Positions 15,828 through 22,585 of a DNA stretch of 32,384 nt are shown here, one piece after another (position 1 is the stretch's first letter; each line of letters begins with the position of its first letter). The notes under the pieces were generated by a model, which saw only the letters and a list, made by a program, of their open reading frames with translations, was not told the DNA's origin and did not search any database. Source of the stretch: a virus. A program made the translations under genes and the position numbers. The stretch covers positions 1 through 32,384 of IMG/VR virus record IMGVR_UViG_3300033998_000063; one strand, written 5' to 3'.

Positions 15828-17036
15828 TCATGCAATAGATATCATGTTACCATTTACAAGATATTTATCTCCGCCCTCTTCTTCTGGTATCGGGTTCATG
15901 TTTTCTAACTCTCGTATGTCATTTGCCGAAAGCCAACCGTTGTTTCTGCCAGCTTGGTAGTATTGCGCCCTTGTCGCCATATCACCCCGAAGAAGCCCGT
16001 CGAGCAAAAACTCTGCATAATATTTTGACTTTTCGGCTGGGCGCAATATTTGTCGATGTATTGCCTGCTCCCAATTTACCACACGAGGTCGTATGCAGTC
16101 CTGAACAAATTCAATTGACTGATGTTCTATATTACTATATGTGCTCCTATCTAAAGACGCTATCTTGTGAGGCGGTACACCGAAGAATCGGGCAACCTCT
16201 TCTACTTGGTATTTTCTGGTTTCGATGAATTGAGCGTTATCCTGTGGTATCGTAGTTTGATGGAATTTTAGCCCTTCTTCTAGAAACATTATGCGATGTT
16301 TATTGCTTAACCCCTCATATTGCTTTCTGAACGAGTCCTCAAATCGCTTTTTGGCTTCTTCGGACAGCTTGCCAGGCATTTCGACAATGCCGGATGCCAC
16401 AGCTCCATTGCTGAAAAACTCTGCACCATAACCTTCGGCGGCTAAAGCCAATGCGGCTATTTCACGAGCATACTTCAGAGGCGGATAGCCCAAAAGACCG
16501 TCACCAAGCCCTTTTAAATGCAATATTTCATAGTCCAAAAGCGTACGAAACTCGCCGCCGGGCAAAGAAACGTCATAAACGAGCTTCTGGTTGCTTGAAT
16601 TTCGCCTAGGACGTACATTTACGGCCGGTATTGGCCACATTTCTATCACACGACCGGCGCTGTCTCGAACGATGTTAGCGTATGCGTTGCCGAAAAGCTC
16701 AAGTTGATATTGCATGAATTTGCGGAAGTCGAAGCTTGTCATTTCGGGGTTTGGCTCGTATTGAAGCACGTTATACAAATAGTGGTCACGTGCACGCTCT
16801 CTTCCCCGCTCTTTTCGTTCGTATACAGGAAACGGAAGAGAAGCGATCGTGTTTGATATTAAATTTATACAAGCATATACGGCCGAAACCTTCAGCATAT
16901 CGTCTTCGGTGATGTGCAAGCCCGACAAAGAAACACCACCGGTGAAAAAGTCGGTCAACCATGACGGTGGGTTGGCTATATTACCGGGCGATGCTCGTTT
17001 GCTTATTAGTTGCTTTATTCTTTGTACTATTCCCAA
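15828..17036 (-). CDS. Portal protein, HK97 family
   Basis: The protein has 402 residues. The start is TTG at 17036 after AAGGGGGTGTAGCG. Family signatures include MLKVSAVYACINLISNTIAS followed by LPFPVYERKERG, LFGNAYANIVRDSAGRVIEM and YEILHLKGLGDGLLGYPPLK, and RKYQVEEVARFFGVPPHKIA followed by SLDRSTYSNIE. It forms the dodecameric DNA gate at one capsid vertex. Order (TerL, portal, protease, capsid) is the canonical HK97 arrangement. Confidence 0.93.
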   Translation of the reverse strand: MGIVQRIKQLISKRASPGNIANPPSWLTDFFTGGVSLSGLHITEDDMLKVSAVYACINLISNTIASLPFPVYERKERGRERARDHYLYNVLQYEPNPEMTSFDFRKFMQYQLELFGNAYANIVRDSAGRVIEMWPIPAVNVRPRRNSSNQKLVYDVSLPGGEFRTLLDYEILHLKGLGDGLLGYPPLKYAREIAALALAAEGYGAEFFSNGAVASGIVEMPGKLSEEAKKRFEDSFRKQYEGLSNKHRIMFLEEGLKFHQTTIPQDNAQFIETRKYQVEEVARFFGVPPHKIASLDRSTYSNIEHQSIEFVQDCIRPRVVNWEQAIHRQILRPAEKSKYYAEFLLDGLLRGDMATRAQYYQAGRNNGWLSANDIRELENMNPIPEEEGGDKYLVNGNMISIA

Positions 17037-17048
17037 CGCTACACCCCC

Positions 17049-18593
17049 TTAAATTGCTATAACTCCTCTTGTTTCATATACTGAGACGCTGTGATCTTCT
17101 GTATTTTGCCACGCTGCGATGGCAATGATCAAGCTCACGATGGGGTCTATTCTCTCTGTGGCCTTATTTTTCATTGGCCGGATATTGTCATTTGGATCTG
17201 ATACCACCACAACATTATCCGCCGCCCAACGTAAGACGGGGTTACCTCCGTGACTTAGTTTGCCCTCCAATATGCGCCGTTCGAGCTCTTTACAAGCTGG
17301 CGATAGCGTCTGAAAGCCTTGCCGTATGGGTATAACTGCCATTCCGTCTTCCTGTTCGAGCTGAATTGCTAATTGTGTTGCGTTCCACGGATCATAACCT
17401 ATAACTTGAAGCCCCGGGTATTCGGCTTTGATGTCATTTATCTTCTTACGAATAAAGCCATAGTCGACCGCATTGCCGGGAGTAGCCGTGATCCACCCCT
17501 CACGCTCCCATTGCGAGAACGGAACACGGTCACGCCGTTTCCTTGCTATCATGTTTTCACGAGGGATCCATGACCAGTTAAAGACTGCCCCAGTTTCTGG
17601 ACAAAAAAGCGATGCACTTGTGATGTCCACAGTGCTTGATAAGTCTAGTCCTAAATAACATGGAGCACCCTCAGGTATTACTGGTTCACTGCTACAGGCA
17701 TCCCATTTATCCATATCAAGCCACCTGGTCTCCTGTGCCGTCCATTGGTTTAAATATAGGCGCCTGAAAGTGTTTTGATAGGCTGGAATTTCCAGTGCTC
17801 GTTTACATTCCTGCTGTAAAAATTGTGGTTGTATTGATACTCCATAATTCGGATTTGTCTTTTTCCATACTTCCTCATCGTTCCATGCATCTTCTTCATC
17901 AGCTTCGTAAATTAACTGAAAAAACGTAGGATCTTCTATAATACCATCTCTAACTTTGCGAGCGTAGTCCCAAATTTCCCAGCAAATAGAGTTCTTATTA
18001 TATCCAGCTGTCGTAATAGCAAGCATCATCGGCTGAGTGCGTGCGCCCATGCCAGAGGCCAATGTATCCCATAAGTCACGGTTAGGAGCACAGTGAAGCT
18101 CGTCATAAATTACAAAAGTAGGCGAATAGCCATGCTTTGAGTATGCTTCAGCTGAAATGGCATGATAAAAAGAGTTCTTTTCGTAATAAACTATTCTTTT
18201 TTGAGAATCAATGATCTTACAACGTGAGCTTAGTTCAGGCGACATCTTGATCATTTGGGCTGCCATATTAAAGACAAGGCTAGCTTGCTCCCTGTCCGCC
18301 GCTGCTGAATATACTTCTGCGCCATATTCGCCATCAGCAAAAAGTGCATATAGAGCTAATGCAGCTGCTAAAATAGACTTTCCGTTTTTTCTTGGTATGG
18401 CTATAAATGCGGTTCTGTATTGCCTTGTGCCGTCTGGGTTGACCGTCCCAAATAGTGGCCTAAGCAGCTTGTCTTTTTGCCATGGCTCTAACATAAAGCG
18501 TTGCCCAGCCCATTTACCCTTAACGTGATGCAGTGACTGGACAAATTTTACAATTCTATCGGCTTTTTGCTCATCAAACGGCACTAACAACAC
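17049..18593 (-). CDS. terL: Terminase large subunit
   Basis: The protein has 514 residues if started at GTG 18593, which abuts the TerS stop (TAGGTG); a GTG at 18584 is also possible. The ATPase domain has a Walker A-like IPRKNGKS (66-73), Walker B FVIYDELH (acidic D164, E165) and a coupling motif ITTAG (193-197). The nuclease domain has the first acidic residue in LGLDLSS (D317) and a late IDPIVSLIIAIA. This is the Terminase_1 / HK97-type packaging motor that cuts concatemers and pumps DNA. Length is normal and no key residue is missing. Confidence 0.95.
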   Translation of the reverse strand: MLLVPFDEQKADRIVKFVQSLHHVKGKWAGQRFMLEPWQKDKLLRPLFGTVNPDGTRQYRTAFIAIPRKNGKSILAAALALYALFADGEYGAEVYSAAADREQASLVFNMAAQMIKMSPELSSRCKIIDSQKRIVYYEKNSFYHAISAEAYSKHGYSPTFVIYDELHCAPNRDLWDTLASGMGARTQPMMLAITTAGYNKNSICWEIWDYARKVRDGIIEDPTFFQLIYEADEEDAWNDEEVWKKTNPNYGVSIQPQFLQQECKRALEIPAYQNTFRRLYLNQWTAQETRWLDMDKWDACSSEPVIPEGAPCYLGLDLSSTVDITSASLFCPETGAVFNWSWIPRENMIARKRRDRVPFSQWEREGWITATPGNAVDYGFIRKKINDIKAEYPGLQVIGYDPWNATQLAIQLEQEDGMAVIPIRQGFQTLSPACKELERRILEGKLSHGGNPVLRWAADNVVVVSDPNDNIRPMKNKATERIDPIVSLIIAIAAWQNTEDHSVSVYETRGVIAI

Positions 18594-19067
18594 CTACCCA
18601 TCTAACAATTCTTCAAGCTCAGTTTTTTTAGACTGTGGCTTAACACTCAGCTTACTACGAGACGAAGGAGTAAGTCCGAATTCTGAAGCAAAAGCTCGTA
18701 CGTGTTTTAGTGCATTACTAGCTATAGCCACGTGTGGCGCTTGTTGTTTATATTTTATAGATCCGTCCTCGTTATACAATACTAGTATATCGCCGTTTTC
18801 CTTCAAATATTCAACAGCCCTACGCCACTGAGCAAAAGACTCACAATAACCAGCCAAAGCAACCATATCTATATAAGTCAAAACACCAATTCTATGAAGT
18901 TCAGGTGCTATTCTGTGCCATTCTTCTTTGGCTTCATCGGTTAACCAGTTTGGGCATTCGGGGCATTCGCTGTTAGGTTGTGGTTCTGAATCATTTAAAG
19001 GTCGTTTGCCGGGATTTCCTTCTAAAATTTTTATGGCTGTTGGTTTAGGCTTCCTGCCTTTGCCCAT
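18594..19067 (-). CDS. terS: Terminase small subunit, P27 family
   Basis: The ATG at 19067 is preferred because GAGGGTGGGG precedes it; a GTG at 19076 would add three residues. The product has 157 residues. PTAIKILEGNPGKRPLNDSE followed by PQP, the WLTDEAKEEWHRIAPELHRI block and VLTYIDMVALAGYCESFAQW are diagnostic of the P27 family. It binds the packaging start site and recruits the large subunit. The C-terminus is basic and Ser-rich, with a short acidic end (TELEELLDG). It abuts the TerL start. Confidence 0.92.
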   Translation of the reverse strand: MGKGRKPKPTAIKILEGNPGKRPLNDSEPQPNSECPECPNWLTDEAKEEWHRIAPELHRIGVLTYIDMVALAGYCESFAQWRRAVEYLKENGDILVLYNEDGSIKYKQQAPHVAIASNALKHVRAFASEFGLTPSSRSKLSVKPQSKKTELEELLDG

Positions 19068-19076
19068 TGACCCCAC

Positions 19077-19155
19077 CCTCTTTAATTATGCGAAATGTTG
19101 CGCGAAGGCCCGCGCCGTTGTTCGGAGGCACAAGCTGTAGAGATTTGTACCCCCC
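19077..19155. other. Candidate cos / packaging start region
   Basis: This 79-bp gap between the HNH nuclease and TerS genes has a GC-rich core, GCGCGAAGGCCCGCGC (19100-19115), with inverted arms GCGCG/CGCGC around AAGGCC, set in AT-rich flanks. A run of seven or more C (19148-19155) lies near the HNH stop. HNH nucleases next to terminases are known to be needed for cos cutting in HK97-like phages, and cos commonly lies by the small terminase gene. Placement is inferred; no cut position can be stated. Confidence 0.45.
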
Positions 19156-19455
19156 CTACCCACCACCATGCTTCTTATTGTGACAAGCAATGCATAAGCT
19201 TTGCAAATTATCCCATTCCCACATATTCCCGCCATCATTCACGGCTATAATATGGTCTACCAAGTCTGCCGGCGTTATTATACCATTGCGTTCGCATTCC
19301 TCACATAGTGGGTGTTGCTTTCTATATAGCATCGATATTTGCTTCCATTGACTTGAATAGTATAACCTGTCACGCTTAGGTCTGCTTTTATTATATATTT
19401 TGTTTGTCTGCCTTATTTTTCGTTTTATGAATTGCTCGCCTGGTTTTCGTGGCAT
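19156..19455 (-). CDS. HNH endonuclease, terminase-associated
   Basis: The protein has 99 residues. Zinc ligands are in CEEC (C51, C54) and CIACHNKKH (C88, C91); the ββα-metal core is LVDHIIAVNDGGNMWEWDNL (H68 and N83), ending in the conserved HNKKH. The N-terminus is strongly basic. This is the HK97 gp74-like group, which works with the terminase in DNA cleavage at cos. The ATG at 19455 has no strong ribosome binding site and lies nine bases after the stop of a small upstream ORF, suggesting translational coupling. Confidence 0.9.
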   Translation of the reverse strand: MPRKPGEQFIKRKIRQTNKIYNKSRPKRDRLYYSSQWKQISMLYRKQHPLCEECERNGIITPADLVDHIIAVNDGGNMWEWDNLQSLCIACHNKKHGGG

Positions 19456-19464
19456 AATATTATC

Positions 19465-19669
19465 TTATAGTTGCCCCTCAAACATTAATATTTTTAGCAG
19501 TTTTGATTTTGAAATTTGCTCGCCATCCCAAAGCATATGCCCATCTTCTGGATTTGTATTTTCAAAAGTAAGTATATGCACCCCATAAAATTTAGGATCA
19601 TAACTGCAACTTTTGTCTAAAATATTCAACATTTTCGGTGAATAATTGTTTGGATTGGACTTTCTTCAT
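19465..19669 (-). pseudogene. Small first late ORF, apparently frameshifted
   Basis: The best start, ATG at 19669 after GGGGAGG, opens a frame that ends after only 23 codons. A second frame (19465-19632, 55 residues from ATG 19632; MLNILDKSCSYDPKF, then FYGVHILTFENTNPEDGHML) is open up to a stop nine bases before the HNH start. Removing one A from the GAAAG near the start (about 19660-19664) joins the two into a 67-residue protein starting MKKSNPNNYSPKMLNILDKS. It may be a disrupted gene, a sequencing error or, less likely, a recoded gene. I do not recognise the protein. Codon use in the second frame looks natural. Confidence 0.5.
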
Positions 19670-19693
19670 TGGGTACACCTCCCCTCTGATTTT

Positions 19694-19722
19694 AGATTAA
19701 AGCATTGTTGAATTTTTGTCAA
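19694..19722 (-). promoter_or_regulatory. Leftward late-operon promoter candidate
   Basis: On the minus strand a perfect TTGACA (19722-19717) is followed after 17 bases by TAATCT (19699-19694). Transcription would start near 19687, just before the GGGGAGG and ATG of the first late ORF. It is the only strong promoter-like element I find ahead of the 19-kb leftward gene block. The -10 is only 3 of 6, so it may need an activator. Confidence 0.6.
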
Positions 19723-19744
19723 GGTAAAATAAAGAATATTGTAT

Positions 19745-19787
19745 TTTATAAACATAAAATTAGACCCCGCAGTGGCGATGCGGGGCC
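19745..19787 (-). terminator. Leftward hairpin terminator ahead of the late promoter
   Basis: CCCCGCA (19765-19771) pairs with TGCGGGG (19779-19785) around a seven-base loop. On the minus strand it is followed by TCTAATTTTATGTTTAT, a broken T-rich tail. It would stop leftward transcripts arriving from the control region just before the late promoter. Confidence 0.5.
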
Positions 19788-20059
19788 TTGTTGCGAGATT
19801 GCTCTATATACCAACCCGAAAGGAGGAGATTGGTGTAATTGTATTATGCCACATTGGGGGGAGGGTTGTCAATAGGGTCGAATGGCCTGGGGAGTTGAAA
19901 ATTGAGGGGAGGGTGGAGGTGTGGGAGATTACACCCAAAAATACCCCCAAAAAAGGGCCCGAAGTGGGAGATAAGCCACAAGTCAATTGGCCTACGCTAG
20001 TTTACTGCTACTAGCACCCCTCTTCAGTGTATATACTATAGGGGCAAAAAACGCGATAA

Positions 20060-20371
20060 ACACTTTCGTTACGTAGACCCCTTGTGAAAGTGTGGTATAA
20101 AGTGAGGACGGGTGAGTGAGGGGTGAGGACACTTTAACAGACGTGGTGTTACTATATATAGACTGGGATCTCGGGGGTGAGTACATGAGTGAGGCAAAAA
20201 AAAATGGGCCGAAGCCCTTTTTCCACTTTTTATGTGTACTCAGCCTAGACCCCCATAACCATGCGGGTTAATCGAACTTTTCACGTGTACTCACATGTGT
20301 ACTCACCTCACTCACCTCTGAAACTCCAGTTTATTTTTATCGAAATTCGGTTCAAATTCGTAACACTTTCG
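20060..20371. repeat. ACACTTTCG repeat family
   Basis: ACACTTTCG occurs at 20060-20068 and 20363-20371. GAAAGTGT, its inverse, lies at 20086-20093, making an inverted pair with the first copy 17 bases apart. ACACTTT occurs again at 20129-20135. The first copy is followed, and the last preceded, by GTTACG or CGTA, extending the likeness. Such spaced inverted copies look like a binding site for a dimeric DNA-binding protein. Confidence 0.6.
20196..20222. terminator. Bidirectional intrinsic terminator at centre of control region
   Basis: Nine A, then GGGC (20206-20209), loop CGAA, GCCC (20214-20217) and five T. The A and T tracts on either side let it work in both directions. The purine-rich arms on each side point toward it. 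Confidence 0.7.
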
Positions 20372-20389
20372 CCATTTTAGTTCATTTTT

Positions 20390-20411
20390 GGGGCCTTTAG
20401 CCCCACTTTTT
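20390..20411 (+). terminator. Possible rightward hairpin terminator
   Basis: GGGGC (20390-20394) pairs with GCCCC (20400-20404) around a five-base loop, then ACTTTTTC. The stem is short and the T-run starts two bases after it, so strength is uncertain. Confidence 0.4.
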
Positions 20412-20523
20412 CAATTTCTCCCACCCAAATGTGGTGAATTATACCTGTACTCACCCCCTTTGGCCTACTCCCTTCGACCCACTTCTCCCCCTACCTAATT
20501 CAAAGTACATACTGCTTTGCTCC

Positions 20524-20552
20524 ATCCTACCACATTTTCATCTTCTTGTCAA
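20524..20552 (-). promoter_or_regulatory. Leftward promoter-like element 1 in control region
   Basis: On the minus strand TTGACA (20552-20547), 17 bases, then TAGGAT (20529-20524; 4 of 6). The AATGTGG of a partial repeat lies inside the spacer. Transcription would run toward the central terminator with no gene in between, implying a short non-coding RNA or a priming transcript if it is real. Confidence 0.4.
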
Positions 20553-20636
20553 GTCCCTCACCTTTACATGCCCCCTATGTGGGCTTGTCCTTCCCGTGCT
20601 TCCCCTATCTTCCTAACGATATACTACCTCTCCTAC

Positions 20637-20665
20637 ACTCTACCCCTTTTCTCAACTTCCGTCAA
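20637..20665 (-). promoter_or_regulatory. Leftward promoter-like element 2 in control region
   Basis: On the minus strand TTGACG (20665-20660), 17 bases, then TAGAGT (20642-20637; 4 of 6). It lies just downstream of a full CCACATTTGGGGGG copy (20684-20671), which would sit at a usual activator position. Same direction as element 1. Confidence 0.35.
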
Positions 20666-20941
20666 GCAGCCCCCCCAAATGTGGACTCCTCAACCCGCTT
20701 TACACCTCCCCCAAAACACCCTCTCAGCCGCCCCAGAACGCCCCATCTTTCCTTCCAAGGCATAAAACACTACCCCCACCCCTTCAAATTCAATCTACGC
20801 CATCCTAGCCTCACATTCCCCCCAATGTGGTACTCCAGGCCTATTTTTTTATCTTGTTCATCCCAAATACTTAGGTCTACAGCCCCACAACACCCCAAAA
20901 CCCCAGCATTAGCAAGGCTTCTTTCAATTACAACCTCCCTC

Positions 20942-20969
20942 TTGACATTCAGTCCAAAGGGCCTATAAT
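20942..20969 (+). promoter_or_regulatory. Consensus rightward early promoter
   Basis: TTGACA (20942-20947) and TATAAT (20964-20969) are both perfect sigma-70 hexamers with a 16-base spacer. Transcription would start near 20976, 26 bases before the first early ATG, which has GAAGGAGGAG ahead of it. Small inverted arms GCCT/AGGC (20961-20974) enclose the -10 and could be an operator. Confidence 0.88.
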
Positions 20970-21001
20970 AAGGCTACAATACCTAGAAGGAGGAGAGCAA
21001 G

Positions 21002-21604
21002 ATGGCAAAGAAAAGAACAAAGAGATTCTACGTGAGATTCTACGTGGAAGAAAGGGCAGTAAGAATAACAAACAAAAACGACATTGCCGCCATAAATTTT
21101 GCAGCACTCGCCACAGCTACCCCTACCTTTGACGATCGCTCTTGGGAGTACCTTTGCGTACGAGATCGTTATGTGGTAGGTACCGACACTCACAGGATAC
21201 ACCGAGCCTTCTTAGAAAGTACCATTGAAAACGGGCTTTACGCTCTTGTCAAAAGCACAAAGAAAGAAATTATCATCGAACGTATCAAAGATGATGAGGG
21301 GTACCCTTCACAAAGCGCCATCGACAAATATATGCAAGCCAATGGTCGCAAGGTAGAAGTCAAAGAAAAAATACTTAAATTCCTACCAGCCATCCTGGTC
21401 TATCTTGTGGGCGGCAGCGGGCAAGCAATCAAGCCAGAATATCTCATCGATGTATGCAAGTTTTTACCCTCAGCTAATGTTATTGTTACATTACCATCCG
21501 ACCCCAGCTATGGGGTACATATACTACATACAAGCGAAAACATGGAAGCTTTCATTATGCCCATCGTCTTAAACTCTAGCAAAATAGTAGAAAGAAAATA
21601 TTAA
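21002..21604 (+). CDS. First early gene; possible DnaN-like sliding clamp domain protein (200 aa)
   Basis: Start is well set by GGAGGAGAGCAAG before the ATG. Two parts recall bacterial sliding clamps. WEYLCVRDRYVVGTDTHRIH (about 48-67) is like the 'l.gv...l.atDghRl' strands, followed by a 'GLYAL...DEGYPS' stretch as in clamp domains. IKPEYLIDVCKFLPSANVIV (about 145-164), then HTSENMEAFIMPIVL, is like the last clamp half ('..p.yLld.lk.l......YLiMP.rl'). The length fits one domain, or parts of two, rather than three, so a ring would need more subunits. The N-terminus is basic (KKRTKRFYVRFYVEER). Similarity is from memory of motifs only; it may be another early protein. Confidence 0.45.
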   Translation: MAKKRTKRFYVRFYVEERAVRITNKNDIAAINFAALATATPTFDDRSWEYLCVRDRYVVGTDTHRIHRAFLESTIENGLYALVKSTKKEIIIERIKDDEGYPSQSAIDKYMQANGRKVEVKEKILKFLPAILVYLVGGSGQAIKPEYLIDVCKFLPSANVIVTLPSDPSYGVHILHTSENMEAFIMPIVLNSSKIVERKY

Positions 21605-21618
21605 TGGAGGAGACTAAC

Positions 21619-21822
21619 ATGTCCAAAGCAAGGAACGTAAGTTTTTATTTCGTCCCCACAGGTGGAAGTAAGCTCTTCACTTGTGGTAAGGGCAAGTTTG
21701 ATAATGGCAGTAATATAGAACATTGCTTTTACTTCATCATTAATATCCCCATCCTTAAGAAGCTCTTTCATATTACCTATTGTGGTATGTATGGTGACAT
21801 AAAGATTAAAACTTATGCCTAA
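21619..21822 (+). CDS. Small early protein of unknown function (67 aa)
   Basis: The ATG at 21619 is chosen because ATGGAGGAGACTAAC lies before it; an in-frame ATG at 21604 overlaps that site. The protein begins MSKARNVSFYFVPTGGSKLF and has three cysteines and a hydrophobic FYFIINIPILKKLFHI stretch, too charged at its end for a clear membrane helix. I do not recognise it. Early position suggests host takeover or regulation, but nothing in the sequence shows which. Confidence 0.55.
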   Translation: MSKARNVSFYFVPTGGSKLFTCGKGKFDNGSNIEHCFYFIINIPILKKLFHITYCGMYGDIKIKTYA

Positions 21823-21844
21823 TAGGCGGAAGGAGGAGAATAAT

Positions 21845-22162
21845 ATGACAAAAGAAGAATTACTATACCAGGCATTCCAAGAAAAAGGCTTCACAGTCAG
21901 AGCTTCAAAGGTCGACGAAGAAATCGAAGACTACATCTTCGTTGTGGAAGACAGAGAGGGAGATATACAAGTCTATCATTTTTACTTAGCGTGGCTATCA
22001 TTAGTCCCTATGGTCGAAGTATATCTTTTCAATTCATTCAAAAAAAGAGAACGCAACAAACTGCGCAAACGTCCAAAGGAATTTCTTGAAAGTTTTGATC
22101 GTTATATGCTCCACAACTTGGCAGATATAACGATGGAAGAAGACGAGTGGCTAGCACAATAA
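21845..22162 (+). CDS. Early protein of unknown function (105 aa)
   Basis: The ATG at 21845 follows GGAAGGAGGAGAATAAT, so it is preferred over an earlier in-frame ATG at 21815. The first half is acidic (ASKVDEEIEDYIFVVEDREG), the middle hydrophobic and aromatic (YHFYLAWLSLVPMVEVYLF), then a strongly basic patch (KKRERNKLRKRPKE). No cysteine or enzymatic motif is seen. Mixed alpha/beta fold is likely. Not recognised. Confidence 0.6.
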   Translation: MTKEELLYQAFQEKGFTVRASKVDEEIEDYIFVVEDREGDIQVYHFYLAWLSLVPMVEVYLFNSFKKRERNKLRKRPKEFLESFDRYMLHNLADITMEEDEWLAQ

Positions 22163-22177
22163 AAGGAGGAGATAAAG

Positions 22178-22564
22178 ATGAAAGACTGGGAACTAATACT
22201 GAATGCGGGACGACAAAGAGTTTATAAATTAAATTTTAAGGTACGATACTTTAAACGACCAGATGAAGAATTAACACCCATTAAAGAAGCATTCGACTAC
22301 AACATTTGCTTACCAGAACACTTAGAAATAATTGACGACACTGAAACGATAGACAAGGTTTGTGTATCTGACGCTCACGACCACGTGGAACGGTTGGTCT
22401 TCCCTGTCATTTACGTGATCGACAAACGTACGGGGACTGAACATCTATTTGTAAACCCCCTTGACATAGATGGGTATATGACGCCACTAATTGGATACGG
22501 CAACGCAAAGACTATATATAAGGACGAGGTTTACTTGAGACATCTTAGAATGCTTAACAAATAA
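22178..22564 (+). CDS. Early protein of unknown function (128 aa)
   Basis: AAAGGAGGAGATAAAG precedes the ATG. The sequence has alternating strands (KLNFKVRYFKR, RLVFPVIYVIDKRTGTEHLF) and a histidine/aspartate cluster (VSDAHDHVE) in the middle. No known family comes to mind. It ends with a short helix (YLRHLRMLNK). It is part of the evenly spaced early string with strong ribosome binding sites, so it is probably well expressed. Confidence 0.6.
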   Translation: MKDWELILNAGRQRVYKLNFKVRYFKRPDEELTPIKEAFDYNICLPEHLEIIDDTETIDKVCVSDAHDHVERLVFPVIYVIDKRTGTEHLFVNPLDIDGYMTPLIGYGNAKTIYKDEVYLRHLRMLNK

Positions 22565-22585
22565 AAACATAAGGAGGGGATTTAT

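Larger units (their letters stand above)
20173..20458. repeat. TGTACTCA repeat family with 13-bp inverted ends
   Basis: TGTACTCA occurs on the plus strand at 20235, 20286, 20298 and 20446, and inverted (TGAGTACA) at 20178-20185. The copies at 20286 and 20298 are 12 bases apart, about one helical turn. The outermost copies extend to a perfect 13-bp inverted repeat, GGGGGTGAGTACA (20173-20185) against TGTACTCACCCCC (20446-20458). Related GTGAGTGAGG stretches lie beside them. An operator array or origin iterons are both possible. Confidence 0.75.
19849..20830. repeat. Dispersed CCACATTTGGGGGG motif, inverted about the centre
   Basis: The purine-strand motif CCACAT(T)(T/A)GGGGGG occurs on the plus strand at 19849-19861. 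On the minus strand it occurs at 20421-20434 (one change), 20571-20582 (shorter form), 20671-20684 and 20818-20830. A partial copy (CCACATTTT) lies on the plus strand at 20530. All but the partial copy point toward the central terminator. On the minus strand TTGAC-like hexamers lie downstream of two copies. Confidence 0.7.
19740..20941. other. 1.2-kb non-coding control region with repeats (possible replication origin)
   Basis: No convincing gene is found in this span; open frames on either strand are low-complexity (Pro/Ser/Leu-rich) and lack start signals. From about 19850 to 20200 the plus strand is purine- and G-rich; from about 20410 to 20940 the minus strand is. The switch lies around the bidirectional terminator at 20196-20222. 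Three repeat families (listed separately), an inverted repeat GCTAGT/ACTAGC (19996-20015) and several hairpins fill it. It separates the leftward late and rightward early operons. Clustered repeats, strand asymmetry and position suggest regulator binding sites and perhaps the replication origin; this is inference. Confidence 0.6.

Noticed and set aside
19739-20014. Plus-strand open frame of 91 residues
   Set aside because: No start signal, unnatural composition, and it runs through the hairpin and repeats of the control region.
19740-20941. tRNA gene or phage attachment site
   Set aside because: No cloverleaf with a T-arm could be found by eye, and no integrase gene lies nearby.
20431-20968. 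Long plus-strand open frames (up to 140 residues) in the control region
   Set aside because: They are Pro/Ser/Leu-rich products of the C/T-rich strand, have no ribosome binding sites, and overlap the promoter-like elements and repeats.
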